Assembly: GCF_900114315.1 (NCBI RefSeq)
Contig: NZ_FOSQ01000001.1
Span: 474,202 to 538,201, forward strand
Length of the DNA stretch: 64,000 nucleotides
Reading direction: 5' to 3'
Source of the DNA: Falsiroseomonas stagni DSM 19981
GTDB taxonomy: Bacteria; Pseudomonadota; Alphaproteobacteria; Acetobacterales; Acetobacteraceae
Shown here: positions 1 to 8,182 of the stretch, piece after piece
Numbering within the stretch: the stretch's first letter is position 1
Layout of the letters: each line of letters opens with the position of its first letter
The notes under the pieces: generated by a model
The model's database searches: none
Told to the model about the DNA's origin: nothing
Seen by the model: only the letters and a program-made list of their open reading frames with translations
Position numbers and translations under genes: made by a program

Positions 1-77
1 GGTCGAGCGCGCCTGACGGCGTGGTGTTGGTCGAGCGCGCCTGACGGCGTGGTGTTGGTCGAGCGCGCCTGACGGCG
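1..77. repeat. 28-bp tandem direct repeat, about 2.75 copies
   Basis: A unit beginning GGTCGAGCGCGCCTGACGGC is repeated head to tail at 1-28 and 29-56, with a partial third copy at 57-77. The full units are identical and have no spacers, so this is not a CRISPR array. The period is not a multiple of three, which argues against coding. The array starts at the window edge and may extend leftwards. It lies just upstream of a terminator hairpin, so it may be the tail or the downstream flank of an unseen gene. Confidence 0.85.
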
Positions 78-124
78 CGACGTGCGTCGGGCGCGTCTGA
101 TCCGCTGATCGCCTGACCGGGGCA

Positions 125-155
125 GGGGCCGCGTCCGGCAGGGCGCGGCCCCTTT
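125..155 (+). terminator. Rho-independent terminator of an upstream gene
   Basis: A 9-bp perfect GC stem (125-133 with 144-152) and a 10-nt loop are followed by a short T run. It lies about 90 bp before the start of the RTX gene, so it probably ends a plus-strand transcript that enters from outside the window. The T tract is only three bases, which keeps confidence moderate. Confidence 0.55.
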
Positions 156-242
156 CATTGCGTGGTGTTTCGCGGCCCCTGGACGCCTGCCCGCCGCGGA
201 ACCGATGCTGGGTCGGAAACATCCGGGACGGAATCGGGCACC

Positions 243-2738
243 ATGGCGCAGTTTCTCATCCGGCCGTTGTCAGGCGGCCCGCTGGTGCAGTCCGGCACCG
301 CCGGTGGCGACACCTTCCTCGTGCGCGATCCCACCAACCTGCTTGCCGCCGGCCTGGCGCAGGATGCGGGCGCCGGGTTCGACACGCTCCGCCTGCGCGT
401 CGCGGGCGACGTCACGCTCGGCGACAGCGCCTTCCAGGGCCTGGCGGGATTCGATCGCCTGATGGTGCATACCGCCGGCACCGCCACCGTCACCTTCGGC
501 CCTGCGGCGGTGGCCGCCTTCACGGTCGCCCCCCTCATCACCATCGCCTCCGGCGCCGGCCGCCTGGTGGTGGAGGCTTCGAGCGCCGCCGGCCCGCTGC
601 GCATGGTCGGCCGCGGCGGGAATGACGTCCTGCATGGCGGCATCGGCAATGACCTCATCAATGGCGGCGCCGGCGACGACACGGTCTCGGGCGGCGGCGG
701 CCGGGACCGGCTGACGGGCGGCACGGGCGACGATGTCTTCGCCATCGGGCCGGAGGCCGGCACGACCCTGGTGTATGATTTCGGCCGGGGCGCGGACCGG
801 CTGGACCTCAGCGCCTTCGGCATCATGGACTATGCGGGCGCCATGGCCAGCGCGCGCCAGGCCGGCAGCCAGGTGCGCTTCGACCTGGCCGGTGGCGTGA
901 CGGTGACGCTGCGGCAGACCACGCTCGCCAGCCTGGATGCGGCCGACTTCCTCTACGCCGCGGCGGCCGTGCCGGTGACGATCACGGAGGATCGCAGCCA
1001 GGCGGGGGCCGACGCCACGGCGCCGGGCGGCGCGGGCGACTCCCTCTCCCTCCTTCTCTACGGCGCGGCGGACCTCGTCACCGGCGGCACGGCGGCGGAC
1101 AGCGTGCAGCGCAGCGGCACCGTCGCCGGCGGGGATGGCGCGGCCGGGGGCGCGGGCCAGGGCGGCGCGGCGGGCCAGGATTCGCTGGTCCCCGGCGCAC
1201 CACGCGACACCCGCACCACCGCCGACGGCGTCGATGGCGCGACCGGCCAGGCGGGTGGCGCGGGCGGGGAGGCGACGGCGACGGCGGATGATGCCGGCGC
1301 GCGGCTGGGCGTGGCGGGGATGGCGCAGGACCAGGCCTCCCTCACCATCGTCGCCGAGGGTGGCGACGGCGGCAGCGGCGGTGCCGGTGGCGCGGGCGGC
1401 GCCTCGGCGTTCGAGGAGGATGTGGACATCCTCGGCGCCGGCGGCGCGGTGGTGGATGGCGTGGCCCATGCGGCGGGGCAGGGTGGCGCGGGCGGGGCCG
1501 GCGGCGCGGGCGGCGCGGGGGGCCGGGCGACGGCGCTGCTGACGGATTATGCGGGTGACCATACTGCGGCGATGCAGCAGGCGCTGACGGTGCGGGCGCT
1601 GGGCGGCGATGGCGGGGCGGGCGGTACCGGCGGGGCGGGAGGCGATGGCGCCTTCGACGCCGATCTCGCCGGTGCGCCGGATGGCGGCGAGGGTGGCGCC
1701 GGCGGCGCGGGCGGCCGCGGCGGGGATGCCACGGCGCGGCTGCTGGGCGTGAAGGGCGGTGGCGCGCCGGATGTGGACTGGACCCTCGTCGCCCATGCCG
1801 TCGGCGGCGCCGGGGGCGCGGGCGGGGCGGGCGGCGCTGCCGGCACCAACCGCAGCAGCGTCACGCAGCAGCCGGCGGCGGGCAGCGCCACGACCGCCAT
1901 CGAGGAAGGGCGCGACATCGGTGGCGATGGCGGTGCCGGCGGCGCGGGCGGCGATGCGCGGGCGGAGATCACCGGCGCCACCATCGCCACGCCCGATGTG
2001 GTGGAGACCCTGGTCCGGCTGGAAGGCTCGGCCACCGGCGGGGCGGGTGGCGCGGGCGGCGCCGGCAGCACGGATATCGGCGCGGATGGCGTCGTTGTTG
2101 CCGGGGACACGACCACCACCACCCATCCCGGCGTCGCCGGGCAGGACGGTGCGGCCGGCGCGCGCGGCGCGGCCACCATCATCATCCGGGACAATACCGT
2201 CCTGACCGGCGATGGCCGGGACATCGTGCAGGTCGCCACCTTCTTCGACGGCGCGACCCACACGCTGGAGTTCGACGGCAACCGCTTCGAGGGCGGTGCC
2301 GATCATGACAGCCTCGACCTCTCCGCCGTCTATGGCGGCTTCGGCGCCACCGTGGATGTGGCGGCGGGCACGCTCTCCCTCGGCGGTGTCGGCACCAACG
2401 TCATCCGGGGATTCGAGGATTTCGTCGGCACGGAAAGCGCGGATCGCTTCATCGATGGCGCGACGGCACAGGTCTATTTCGGCGGCAGCGGGGCGGATGT
2501 CTTCGTCTTCGCCCCCGGCCACGGCCAGGACAGCATCAAGGACTTCACGCAGGGGGAGGACCTGATCGACCTGACGGCCTTCGGCTATGCGGATTTCGCT
2601 GCCGTGCAGGCGCTGATGGGCAGTTCACCGCCGGGCTATCCCTACCCCTATGTGGTGGTGACCACCTCCGGGGGGACGGGACTCAGCCTGAGCTTCGCGG
2701 TCGATACCGTGCTGACGGCGGCCGACTTCATCCTGTAG
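243..2738 (+). CDS. Secreted RTX-type calcium-binding protein with Gly/Ala-rich (PGRS-like) core
   Basis: The predicted protein has 831 residues from the ATG at 243. A longer GTG start at 162 is possible but adds a low-complexity N-terminus. Around residues 120-165 there are RTX nonapeptide repeats (GGNDVLHGG, GIGNDLINGG, GAGDDTVSGG), which bind calcium in type I secreted proteins. Residues about 290-650 are a long array of GGAGGAGG-type motifs with short Asp/Thr/Val-rich interruptions, resembling mycobacterial PGRS domains. The C-terminus returns to RTX-like sequence (GGSGADVFVF, DFTQGEDLIDL) and ends in hydrophobic residues, as in type I secretion signals. There is no N-terminal signal peptide. 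Export by an ABC-type system is inferred; none is encoded nearby. No catalytic domain is recognised, so adhesion or a surface layer role is only a guess. Confidence 0.85.
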   Translation: MAQFLIRPLSGGPLVQSGTAGGDTFLVRDPTNLLAAGLAQDAGAGFDTLRLRVAGDVTLGDSAFQGLAGFDRLMVHTAGTATVTFGPAAVAAFTVAPLITIASGAGRLVVEASSAAGPLRMVGRGGNDVLHGGIGNDLINGGAGDDTVSGGGGRDRLTGGTGDDVFAIGPEAGTTLVYDFGRGADRLDLSAFGIMDYAGAMASARQAGSQVRFDLAGGVTVTLRQTTLASLDAADFLYAAAAVPVTITEDRSQAGADATAPGGAGDSLSLLLYGAADLVTGGTAADSVQRSGTVAGGDGAAGGAGQGGAAGQDSLVPGAPRDTRTTADGVDGATGQAGGAGGEATATADDAGARLGVAGMAQDQASLTIVAEGGDGGSGGAGGAGGASAFEEDVDILGAGGAVVDGVAHAAGQGGAGGAGGAGGAGGRATALLTDYAGDHTAAMQQALTVRALGGDGGAGGTGGAGGDGAFDADLAGAPDGGEGGAGGAGGRGGDATARLLGVKGGGAPDVDWTLVAHAVGGAGGAGGAGGAAGTNRSSVTQQPAAGSATTAIEEGRDIGGDGGAGGAGGDARAEITGATIATPDVVETLVRLEGSATGGAGGAGGAGSTDIGADGVVVAGDTTTTTHPGVAGQDGAAGARGAATIIIRDNTVLTGDGRDIVQVATFFDGATHTLEFDGNRFEGGADHDSLDLSAVYGGFGATVDVAAGTLSLGGVGTNVIRGFEDFVGTESADRFIDGATAQVYFGGSGADVFVFAPGHGQDSIKDFTQGEDLIDLTAFGYADFAAVQALMGSSPPGYPYPYVVVTTSGGTGLSLSFAVDTVLTAADFIL

Positions 2739-2748
2739 CCGGTCCGGT

Positions 2749-2803
2749 CCGGCGGCCCGTTTCCGCCGGCAGCCTGGGCCGCGCGCGGTCCCGGCCGCGC
2801 GGC
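2749..2803. terminator. Two hairpins between convergent genes
   Basis: Two dyads lie between the RTX gene and cheZ, which converge. The first has a 7-bp stem (2749-2755 with 2763-2769) and the second an 8-bp stem (2778-2785 with 2796-2803). Neither has a T tract. They may act as a bidirectional terminator, but they lack the CCAGGG-type stem of the dyad family found elsewhere in this window. Confidence 0.4.
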
Positions 2804-2804
2804 G

Positions 2805-3428
2805 TCACATGTTCAGCAGCGCGTCGATGTCGTCCTGGCCCAGGTCGCCGCCGCTGGGCTTTTCCACCGTGCGGATGGCGGTCGCGACCTGGACCGACGG
2901 CCTCGTGGTCTCGGACTTGGCGCCGTCCGGCACCATCGTCTCCAGCATGTTCTCGACCTGCTGCAGATGCTGGATGGCGCGGCGGATCCGCTGGCCGGTC
3001 ACGTCCTGGAAGCTGCAGGCTTCGAAGATCGAATTCACGCGTGCCGCGATGGCGGCGACCGCGGTGGCGTCCTGCCCGCCGCCCGCGACCCAGTCCTGGA
3101 TCGCCTCGGCCGCTTCCATGATCGTATTGGCGGCGGCTTCCGTCGCCTGCACCACGGCTTCCAGTTCCAGCCCGCTGTTGCGCGTGGCGGCCGCCGGCAC
3201 GGCGATCAGCTGCGAGATCTGTTCCTGGATGCGGGCGAGTTCGCTGCTCATGCGCGACTCGCCCATGTCGGCGATCTCCACGCTGGCATGCAACTCCGCC
3301 GACAATTCAGCGATGCGCCGGTCCACGAAGCTGTGGAGAGCCGAGAGCGCGGGATCGAGCTCCGCCCGCAGGGCCGCGCGGATGGCGGCTTCCGAGGTCT
3401 CGGTGCCCGGGTCGATCGTCATGGACAT
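2805..3428 (-). CDS. cheZ: Protein phosphatase CheZ
   Basis: CheZ dephosphorylates CheY-P and resets the flagellar motor signal. The 207-residue protein is mostly helical and has the family signature around residues 135-150 (CSFQDVTGQRIRRAI), which contains the catalytic Gln and the acidic residue that position the attacking water. The C-terminus (LGQDDIDALLNM) matches the conserved CheY-binding tail, separated from the core by a Ser/Thr/Pro-rich linker. No other chemotaxis or flagellar gene is in the window. It lies downstream of a methyltransferase gene on the same strand with a 138-bp gap. Confidence 0.85.
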   Translation of the reverse strand: MSMTIDPGTETSEAAIRAALRAELDPALSALHSFVDRRIAELSAELHASVEIADMGESRMSSELARIQEQISQLIAVPAAATRNSGLELEAVVQATEAAANTIMEAAEAIQDWVAGGGQDATAVAAIAARVNSIFEACSFQDVTGQRIRRAIQHLQQVENMLETMVPDGAKSETTRPSVQVATAIRTVEKPSGGDLGQDDIDALLNM

Positions 3429-3566
3429 GCAGCATCATCCCCGTCGCGCCGGTCCTCATCAGCGGTGGCGCGGTATGACAGGGATGACATGCTGGAATGA
3501 ACAACCCGTTGCCGGGCGCCAATTCCGGTGATCTTCGCAACCTGCACGCGAATCGTCCCGTCGCCA

Positions 3567-4322
3567 TCAGGCAGCGGCCGGCATCATCACCCGGCGGCGG
3601 CGGAACGCGACCGCGCCCGCGGGCATGGCGGAGAAGAGGTCCTTCTCCGCCTCCACGATCGCGACGCCGGCGATGCGCGGGCAGATGGCGCGTCCCACCC
3701 GCTCCATCGCCGGTGCGGTGGCGCGCAGCAGGCGCAGCCCGTAGGGCGGCAGGAACAGCGCGGCGTCCCGCGCCTCCACCCGGAACAGGTGGCGGCCCAG
3801 CAGCCGCGTCAGCTGCCCGCTGGAGTAGGGCTGGCCATGGCCGAAGGGCGTGCGTTCCAGCTGCGCCCAGAGGCCGAGCCGGTTCGGCACCACGATGATC
3901 AGCCGCCCGTCGTCGCGCAGCACCCGCCAGGCTTCCCGCAGCAGGCGCCGGGCATTCTCCGCCGCCTCCAGCCCATGCACCAGCAGGATGCGGTCGATGC
4001 TCGCATCGGCGAAGGGCAGGGCCTCCTCCTCCGCGACCAGCGTGGCGGAGGGGCGGGCGGCACCCGGCCAGGCACCGGGCAGGTTGGGCGGCCAGGCGGC
4101 GGGCGGGTGGCCATGCGCGACATGCGCGGTGGTCAGCGCCAGGCAGGCCCGCGCCTCCGCCTGCCAGAGGCCGAGATAGGGCGCGGCGTGGCCGATGCCG
4201 AGCACGGTCATGCCGGGCAGCGATGGCCACAGCGACGCCAGGCGCGCACGCACCAGCCGCGCCGCCGCTTCGCCACCGGCGGAGGCGTAGAACGCCTCCA
4301 GGGCATGGACCTCGATCGTCAT
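3567..4322 (-). CDS. Class I SAM-dependent methyltransferase (Methyltransf_11 type)
   Basis: A 251-residue protein with a Rossmann-type methyltransferase fold. A TVLGIGHAAPYLGLW segment stands where motif I is expected, followed by an acidic strand, DASIDRILLVHGLE (motif IV region) and REAWRVLRDDGRLIIVVPN (post-motif). The glycine-rich motif I is imperfect (GIGHAAP instead of GxGxG). It is divergent from gloB with a 65-bp gap; this pairing is common in alphaproteobacteria. The substrate is unknown. Confidence 0.8.
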   Translation of the reverse strand: MTIEVHALEAFYASAGGEAAARLVRARLASLWPSLPGMTVLGIGHAAPYLGLWQAEARACLALTTAHVAHGHPPAAWPPNLPGAWPGAARPSATLVAEEEALPFADASIDRILLVHGLEAAENARRLLREAWRVLRDDGRLIIVVPNRLGLWAQLERTPFGHGQPYSSGQLTRLLGRHLFRVEARDAALFLPPYGLRLLRATAPAMERVGRAICPRIAGVAIVEAEKDLFSAMPAGAVAFRRRRVMMPAAA

Positions 4323-4387
4323 GCCGGGGATATAGGGGATGAAGCCCCCGGTTTGGACGGGGGCACAGGACCGGGAGCCGGATTGCC

Positions 4388-5122
4388 ATGTCGGTCAAGG
4401 TTGAGGCGGTCCCCTGCCTCGAGGACAACTACCTCTGGCTGCTCAAGGATGGGCCCACGGGCGCCATCGGAATCTGCGACCCCGGGGAGGCCGGGCCGGC
4501 GATCGCGGCGGTGGAAGCCGCCGGCGGCACGCTGGATGCCATCTTCCTCACCCACCATCACGGCGACCACATCAACGGGGTCGAGGAACTGCGCGCGCGC
4601 TTCCCCGCGGCGAAGGTCATCGGCGGCGCGCCGGATGTGCACCGCCTGCCGAAGCTGGATCAGGCGGTGGGCGAGGGCGATGAGGTGGTCTTCGGCGCCG
4701 CCCGCGCGACGGTGATGCACCTGCCGGGCCACACCACCGGCCACATCGCCTTCCACTTCGCCGCCGACCATTTCCTTCTGTGCGGGGACATCGTCTTCGC
4801 GCTGGGCTGCGGTCGCCCGCTGGAAGCCGGGGGGATGGAGGCGCTGTACAAATCCTTCAAGCGTCTCGCGAAACTGCCGCCGAACACGCGCTTCTGCTGC
4901 GGCCATGAATACACCGAAACCAATGCCCGCTTCGCCTTGACGATCGAGCCGGAGAACAAGGCGCTGCGGGCGGAGGCCGAGGCCGCCGCGGCGCTGCGCG
5001 CCGCCGGGCGCCCCACCGTGCCCACGACGCTGGCCCAGGAACTCTCCGGAAACCCCTATTTCCGCGCCCGCGACCTGGCGGAGTTCACCGCAAGGCGGGA
5101 AGCCAAGAACCACTTCCGGTGA
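4388..5122 (+). CDS. gloB: Hydroxyacylglutathione hydrolase (glyoxalase II)
   Basis: This enzyme hydrolyses S-D-lactoylglutathione to D-lactate and glutathione, the second step of methylglyoxal detoxification. The 244-residue protein has the metallo-beta-lactamase metal motif THHHGDH at about residues 55-61, further ligands in LPGHTTGH and LLCGDIVF, and the C-terminal CCGHEYTETNARFA segment that binds glutathione in glyoxalase II. Length is normal for the family. A glutathione S-transferase gene begins 10 bp downstream and is probably co-transcribed, which fits a shared role in glutathione-dependent detoxification. Confidence 0.95.
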   Translation: MSVKVEAVPCLEDNYLWLLKDGPTGAIGICDPGEAGPAIAAVEAAGGTLDAIFLTHHHGDHINGVEELRARFPAAKVIGGAPDVHRLPKLDQAVGEGDEVVFGAARATVMHLPGHTTGHIAFHFAADHFLLCGDIVFALGCGRPLEAGGMEALYKSFKRLAKLPPNTRFCCGHEYTETNARFALTIEPENKALRAEAEAAAALRAAGRPTVPTTLAQELSGNPYFRARDLAEFTARREAKNHFR

Positions 5123-5132
5123 GGAACACGCC

Positions 5133-5735
5133 ATGAAGCTGCACTACGCGCCCGCCAGCCCCTTCGTCCGCAAGGTGCTGGCCTGCGCCATCCTGCGCGG
5201 CATCGACGGGCGGATCGAGACGGTGGCGACGGACCCCCACGCCTCTCCCGCCCACCTGCTCCGCGACAACCCCCTCTCGAAGATCCCGGCCCTGGTGCTG
5301 GAGGATGGGCGGGCCGTCTATGACAGCCCGGTGATCTGCGAATACCTGGACACGCTGGGCGATGCGCCCGCGCTGTTCCCGCCCACCGGCAGCCCGGCGC
5401 GTCTGGCGGTGCAGATCCGCCACGCCCTTGCGGATGGCATCATGGATGCCGCCGTGGCGCGGCGCGGGCAATCCGCCCACCCGCGGGATGACGCCCGCGC
5501 GGCGTTCCTCGCGCGGCAGAAGGCGGTGGTGGAACGCGGCCTGGCGGCGCTGGAAGCCGAACCGCCGGCCGGGCTTGGCGATGTCGGCGCCGTCGCCGCC
5601 GCCTGCGCGCTCGGCTACCTCGATTTCCGCTTCGGGCATGAGCCCTGGCGGGAGGCGCATCCCAGGCTCGCCGCCTGGTTTGCGGAGGTCTCCGCCCACC
5701 CCGCCATGGCGCGGACGGCACCGCCGGCGGCATGA
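5133..5735 (+). CDS. Glutathione S-transferase family protein
   Basis: A 200-residue protein with an N-terminal thioredoxin-like domain (MKLHYAPASPFVRKVLA) and a helical C-terminal domain. KIPALVLEDG and YDSPVICEYLD are the cis-Pro and glutathione gamma-glutamyl binding motifs. The likely role is conjugation or reduction of electrophiles with glutathione. It follows gloB after 10 bp and overlaps the next gene by 4 bp (ATGA), so the three genes look like one operon. Confidence 0.9.
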   Translation: MKLHYAPASPFVRKVLACAILRGIDGRIETVATDPHASPAHLLRDNPLSKIPALVLEDGRAVYDSPVICEYLDTLGDAPALFPPTGSPARLAVQIRHALADGIMDAAVARRGQSAHPRDDARAAFLARQKAVVERGLAALEAEPPAGLGDVGAVAAACALGYLDFRFGHEPWREAHPRLAAWFAEVSAHPAMARTAPPAA

Positions 5736-6340
5736 GCACCAGCCTCGCCTGGGACGAACGATACGCCGGCGGCGGCTTCCAGTTCGGGGAGGCGCCGAAC
5801 TTCTACCTGGAAAGCCTCGCCCCCCGGCTGCGGCCGGGGATGCGGGCGCTGGCGCTGGGCGATGGGGAGGGGCGGAACGGCGCCTGGCTGGCGGCGCAGG
5901 GGCTGGCCGTGACGTCGCTGGACTGGTCGCCGGTGGGATCGGCCAAGGCGGCCGCGCTGGCGGCAAGGCGGGGCGTGGCGATGGAATGCGTCACCACCGA
6001 TGCCAGCGCCTGGGACTACCCCGAGGCCGGCTTCGATTTGGTGGCCTGGATCTACCTGCACCTGCCGCCCGCGGACCGCGCCGCGGCGGCGGCTGGTGTG
6101 GTGCGGGCGCTCGCCCCCGGCGGGATGCTGGCGCTGGAATGCTTCACCCCCGCCCAGCAGGGCCGCCGCAGCGGCGGGCCGAAGATGGCGGACCTGCTCT
6201 GGTCCCGCGCGATCGTCGAGGATCTGTTCGGCGGGCTGGAGGTGCTGGAACTGCTGGAAGGCACCGTCCGGCTGGATGAGGGCCCGCGCCACCAGGGCCC
6301 CGCGGAAGTGGTGCGCGCGCTGCTGCGGAAGCCCGGCTGA
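5732..6340 (+). CDS. SAM-dependent methyltransferase, TehB/thiopurine-like
   Basis: A 202-residue class I methyltransferase. The N-terminus (LAWDERYAGGGFQFGEAPN) is typical of the group annotated as TehB-like or thiopurine methyltransferase-like. ALALGDGEGRNGAWLA is motif I, SLDWSPVG the acidic strand-2 region and FDLVAWIYLHLP motif IV. It overlaps the GST gene by an ATGA. The substrate cannot be told; small toxic anions or electrophiles are plausible in this glutathione-linked operon. Confidence 0.8.
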   Translation: MSTSLAWDERYAGGGFQFGEAPNFYLESLAPRLRPGMRALALGDGEGRNGAWLAAQGLAVTSLDWSPVGSAKAAALAARRGVAMECVTTDASAWDYPEAGFDLVAWIYLHLPPADRAAAAAGVVRALAPGGMLALECFTPAQQGRRSGGPKMADLLWSRAIVEDLFGGLEVLELLEGTVRLDEGPRHQGPAEVVRALLRKPG

Positions 6341-6488
6341 CGCCCGGCTTCCCGGACAGTGTCGTGAAGAGTTAGCGCCCCCCGGCGGTTAACAGAGTTG
6401 TTGCGCTGGCGGCCTCCATTGTCCCTGCACGGATGAGCCGTGCCGCCCGGAATAGCCGGGTGGAACCGGGAACGGACAGGAGGTTGCG

Positions 6489-6701
6489 GTGGCGAAGCAG
6501 GAAGCGGTGGGCGTGTGCGGGACGCTCTGTGAACCGGTGGCCGTGGGCATGGGCGCCGAGGGTTTCAGCATCGACCTGGTCACGGGCGCGGGCGAACGCC
6601 TGATGCTGCGGATGGATGAGGCCGCGGCGGGCCAACTGGCGGCGATGGTCAGCGCCTGCCTGGCGAAGCCGGCGCGCGGCAAGCGGGCCTTGGCGGCCTG
6701 A
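6489..6701 (+). CDS. Small hypothetical protein
   Basis: A 70-residue protein starting at a GTG preceded by a perfect AGGAGG at about 6478-6483, which strongly supports translation. It is a small soluble alpha/beta sequence ending in a basic Lys/Arg tail. No motif is recognised. The 148-bp gap upstream holds no other gene. It converges with the DMT exporter gene 6 bp away. Confidence 0.65.
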   Translation: MAKQEAVGVCGTLCEPVAVGMGAEGFSIDLVTGAGERLMLRMDEAAAGQLAAMVSACLAKPARGKRALAA

Positions 6702-6707
6702 TCCGGG

Positions 6708-7553
6708 CTACCGGGCCCTCGCGGCGACGAAGCCTCCCCCCGCCACCATGAGGGTGGCGAGCAGGACGCGGAATGACAGCGTCCCCTCCCCCGCCAGGAT
6801 GAGCAGGACGGTCGAGGCGACCGGGACGGCATAGGCCAGCGTGCCCAGCAGGCGCGGATCGCCGCGCTTCATGCCGACATCCCACAGGAAGAAGGCCGCG
6901 CCCACCGGGCCGAGGCCGAGCAGCAGCACGGCGATCCATTGCCGTGTGTCGGGCACCACCGTGGTCTCGAACGCCAGATGCGCCAGGAGGGCGCAGGCGG
7001 CGGTCGCCAGGCAGAAGCCGGCCACCGCTTCCGTCGGCACGCCGGCCAGGGGCCTGGTGCCCGCGGTGACGGAATAGACCGCCCAGGTGATGGCGCAGCC
7101 GAGGGCGGCGAGGAAGCCGGGCAGCGCCTCCGGCGGGAAGCTGGCGCCGGTGCCGACCAGGATGGCGCAGCCCGCGAAGCCGAGGCCCACGCCCGTGAGC
7201 CGCGCGGGGCCGAGCGTGAGCCCGCGCAGCGGCGCGGAAAGCAGCACGATCAGCAGCGGCCAGAGATAGTTGATGAGGTTCGCCTCCACCGCCGGCGCCA
7301 GCGCCAGGGCGATGAAGTAGAGCGCGTGGTAGCCGAACAGCCCGCCGACGCCATGCAGCCAGGCCAGCGGGGGCTGCCGCAGCGCCGCCAGCCGGCCCGT
7401 GGCCGCGACGACGGCAAGCCCCACCACGCCGCCGACGGCGAAGCCCATGGCCGTGATCTGCAGCGGCGGGATGCCCGCCGCCATGCGGGAGAGCAAAGCG
7501 AGGAAGGCCCAGAGCGCGAGCGCGCCGCAGCCGGCGATGGTGGCGGGGGACAT
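6708..7553 (-). CDS. EamA/DMT-family exporter, YddG-like
   Basis: A 281-residue inner-membrane protein with ten predicted hydrophobic segments arranged as two EamA repeats. The start (TIAGCGALALWAFLALLSRM) and the GIPPLQITAMGF segment resemble the aromatic amino acid exporter YddG and its relatives. It probably exports an amino acid or similar metabolite by exchange with protons. The specificity is inferred from general resemblance only. Confidence 0.8.
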   Translation of the reverse strand: MSPATIAGCGALALWAFLALLSRMAAGIPPLQITAMGFAVGGVVGLAVVAATGRLAALRQPPLAWLHGVGGLFGYHALYFIALALAPAVEANLINYLWPLLIVLLSAPLRGLTLGPARLTGVGLGFAGCAILVGTGASFPPEALPGFLAALGCAITWAVYSVTAGTRPLAGVPTEAVAGFCLATAACALLAHLAFETTVVPDTRQWIAVLLLGLGPVGAAFFLWDVGMKRGDPRLLGTLAYAVPVASTVLLILAGEGTLSFRVLLATLMVAGGGFVAARAR

Positions 7554-7619
7554 GCGCCGCTTCTACGCCGCGCGTCGCGCCGCGCGAACCGGGGGGTGGC
7601 GCGCCGCGTTGGCGTCTGC

Positions 7620-7790
7620 ATGAAGGGCACCCCGCGCAGCGTGATGATGAGTGCCGCGAGCCGCGCCGCCGGCTGGTGGTTGGGCCATGCGACGAAGGCG
7701 ATGACGCAGGGCCAGAAGGCCTGGATCGCGGCGGTGGCGCGCGCCGCGGTGCCGGATGCGCCGAAGCGGAAGCCCCGGCGGAAGACGTAG
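7620..7790 (+). CDS. Possible small basic protein (56 aa)
   Basis: An ATG at 7620 opens a 56-codon frame ending at TAG 7788-7790. It fills the gap between two minus-strand genes. The peptide has a short amphipathic, Ala/Trp-rich helical middle (AAGWWLGHATKAMTQ) and a very basic tail (KRKPRRKT). No clear ribosome binding site is visible and no family is recognised, so it may be a chance frame in GC-rich DNA. Confidence 0.35.
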   Translation: MKGTPRSVMMSAASRAAGWWLGHATKAMTQGQKAWIAAVARAAVPDAPKRKPRRKT

Positions 7791-7795
7791 CGCCC

Positions 7796-8182
7796 TCAGT
7801 CGAATTGCGGGTCCACCGGCACGCGCAGCGCCTCCGCCAGGCGGTTCGTCTCCGCCGCCATGCCGACGACGGCCAGCAGCTCGCCGTACTGCGCCTCCGT
7901 CATCCCCTTGGCGCGCGCGGCCGCGGTGTGGCTGGCGGTGCAATAGGCGCAGCCGCTGGTCATGGAGACGGCGAGGTAGAGCATCTCCTTCACCACCGGG
8001 TCGATCGCGCCCGGCGCCATCACGGCGCGCAGGCTGTCCCAGGTGCGGCGCAGCAGCGGCGGATCGACAGCCAGCGCCTTCCAGAAATTATTGACGTCCT
8101 CGATGCCCCGCGCGGCCTTGATCTCATCGAAGACCGCCTGCGCCTCCGGCGCGGCCTCCCCGTATTCCAGCAGCCTAGGCAT
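7796..8182 (-). CDS. AhpD-like / carboxymuconolactone decarboxylase family protein
   Basis: A 128-residue protein with the intact thiol motif of AhpD-like peroxidase proteins, GCAYCTASH (CxxCxxxH), flanked by helices. It probably acts as a thiol-dependent antioxidant enzyme. The ATG at 8182 is chosen because it overlaps the end of the upstream YciI gene by 8 bp and gives the usual family N-terminus (MPRLLEYGEAAPEAQ). A longer frame to 8248 exists but adds a Pro-rich stretch. Confidence 0.85.
   Translation of the reverse strand: MPRLLEYGEAAPEAQAVFDEIKAARGIEDVNNFWKALAVDPPLLRRTWDSLRAVMAPGAIDPVVKEMLYLAVSMTSGCAYCTASHTAAARAKGMTEAQYGELLAVVGMAAETNRLAEALRVPVDPQFD

Noticed and set aside
1-77. CRISPR array
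   Set aside because: The repeat units are contiguous with no spacers and only three are present. No cas gene is in the window.
162-242. N-terminal extension of the RTX protein from GTG 162
   Set aside because: The added residues are Arg/Gly/Thr-rich with no signal peptide character and the ATG at 243 gives a cleaner start, but neither choice has a strong ribosome binding site, so this remains a preference.
270-2522. 750-codon open frame antisense to the RTX gene
   Set aside because: It arises from GC-rich codon bias and the Gly/Ala repeat of the sense gene. The translated product is low-complexity Ala/Arg/Gly with no domain, and the sense strand has clear RTX motifs.
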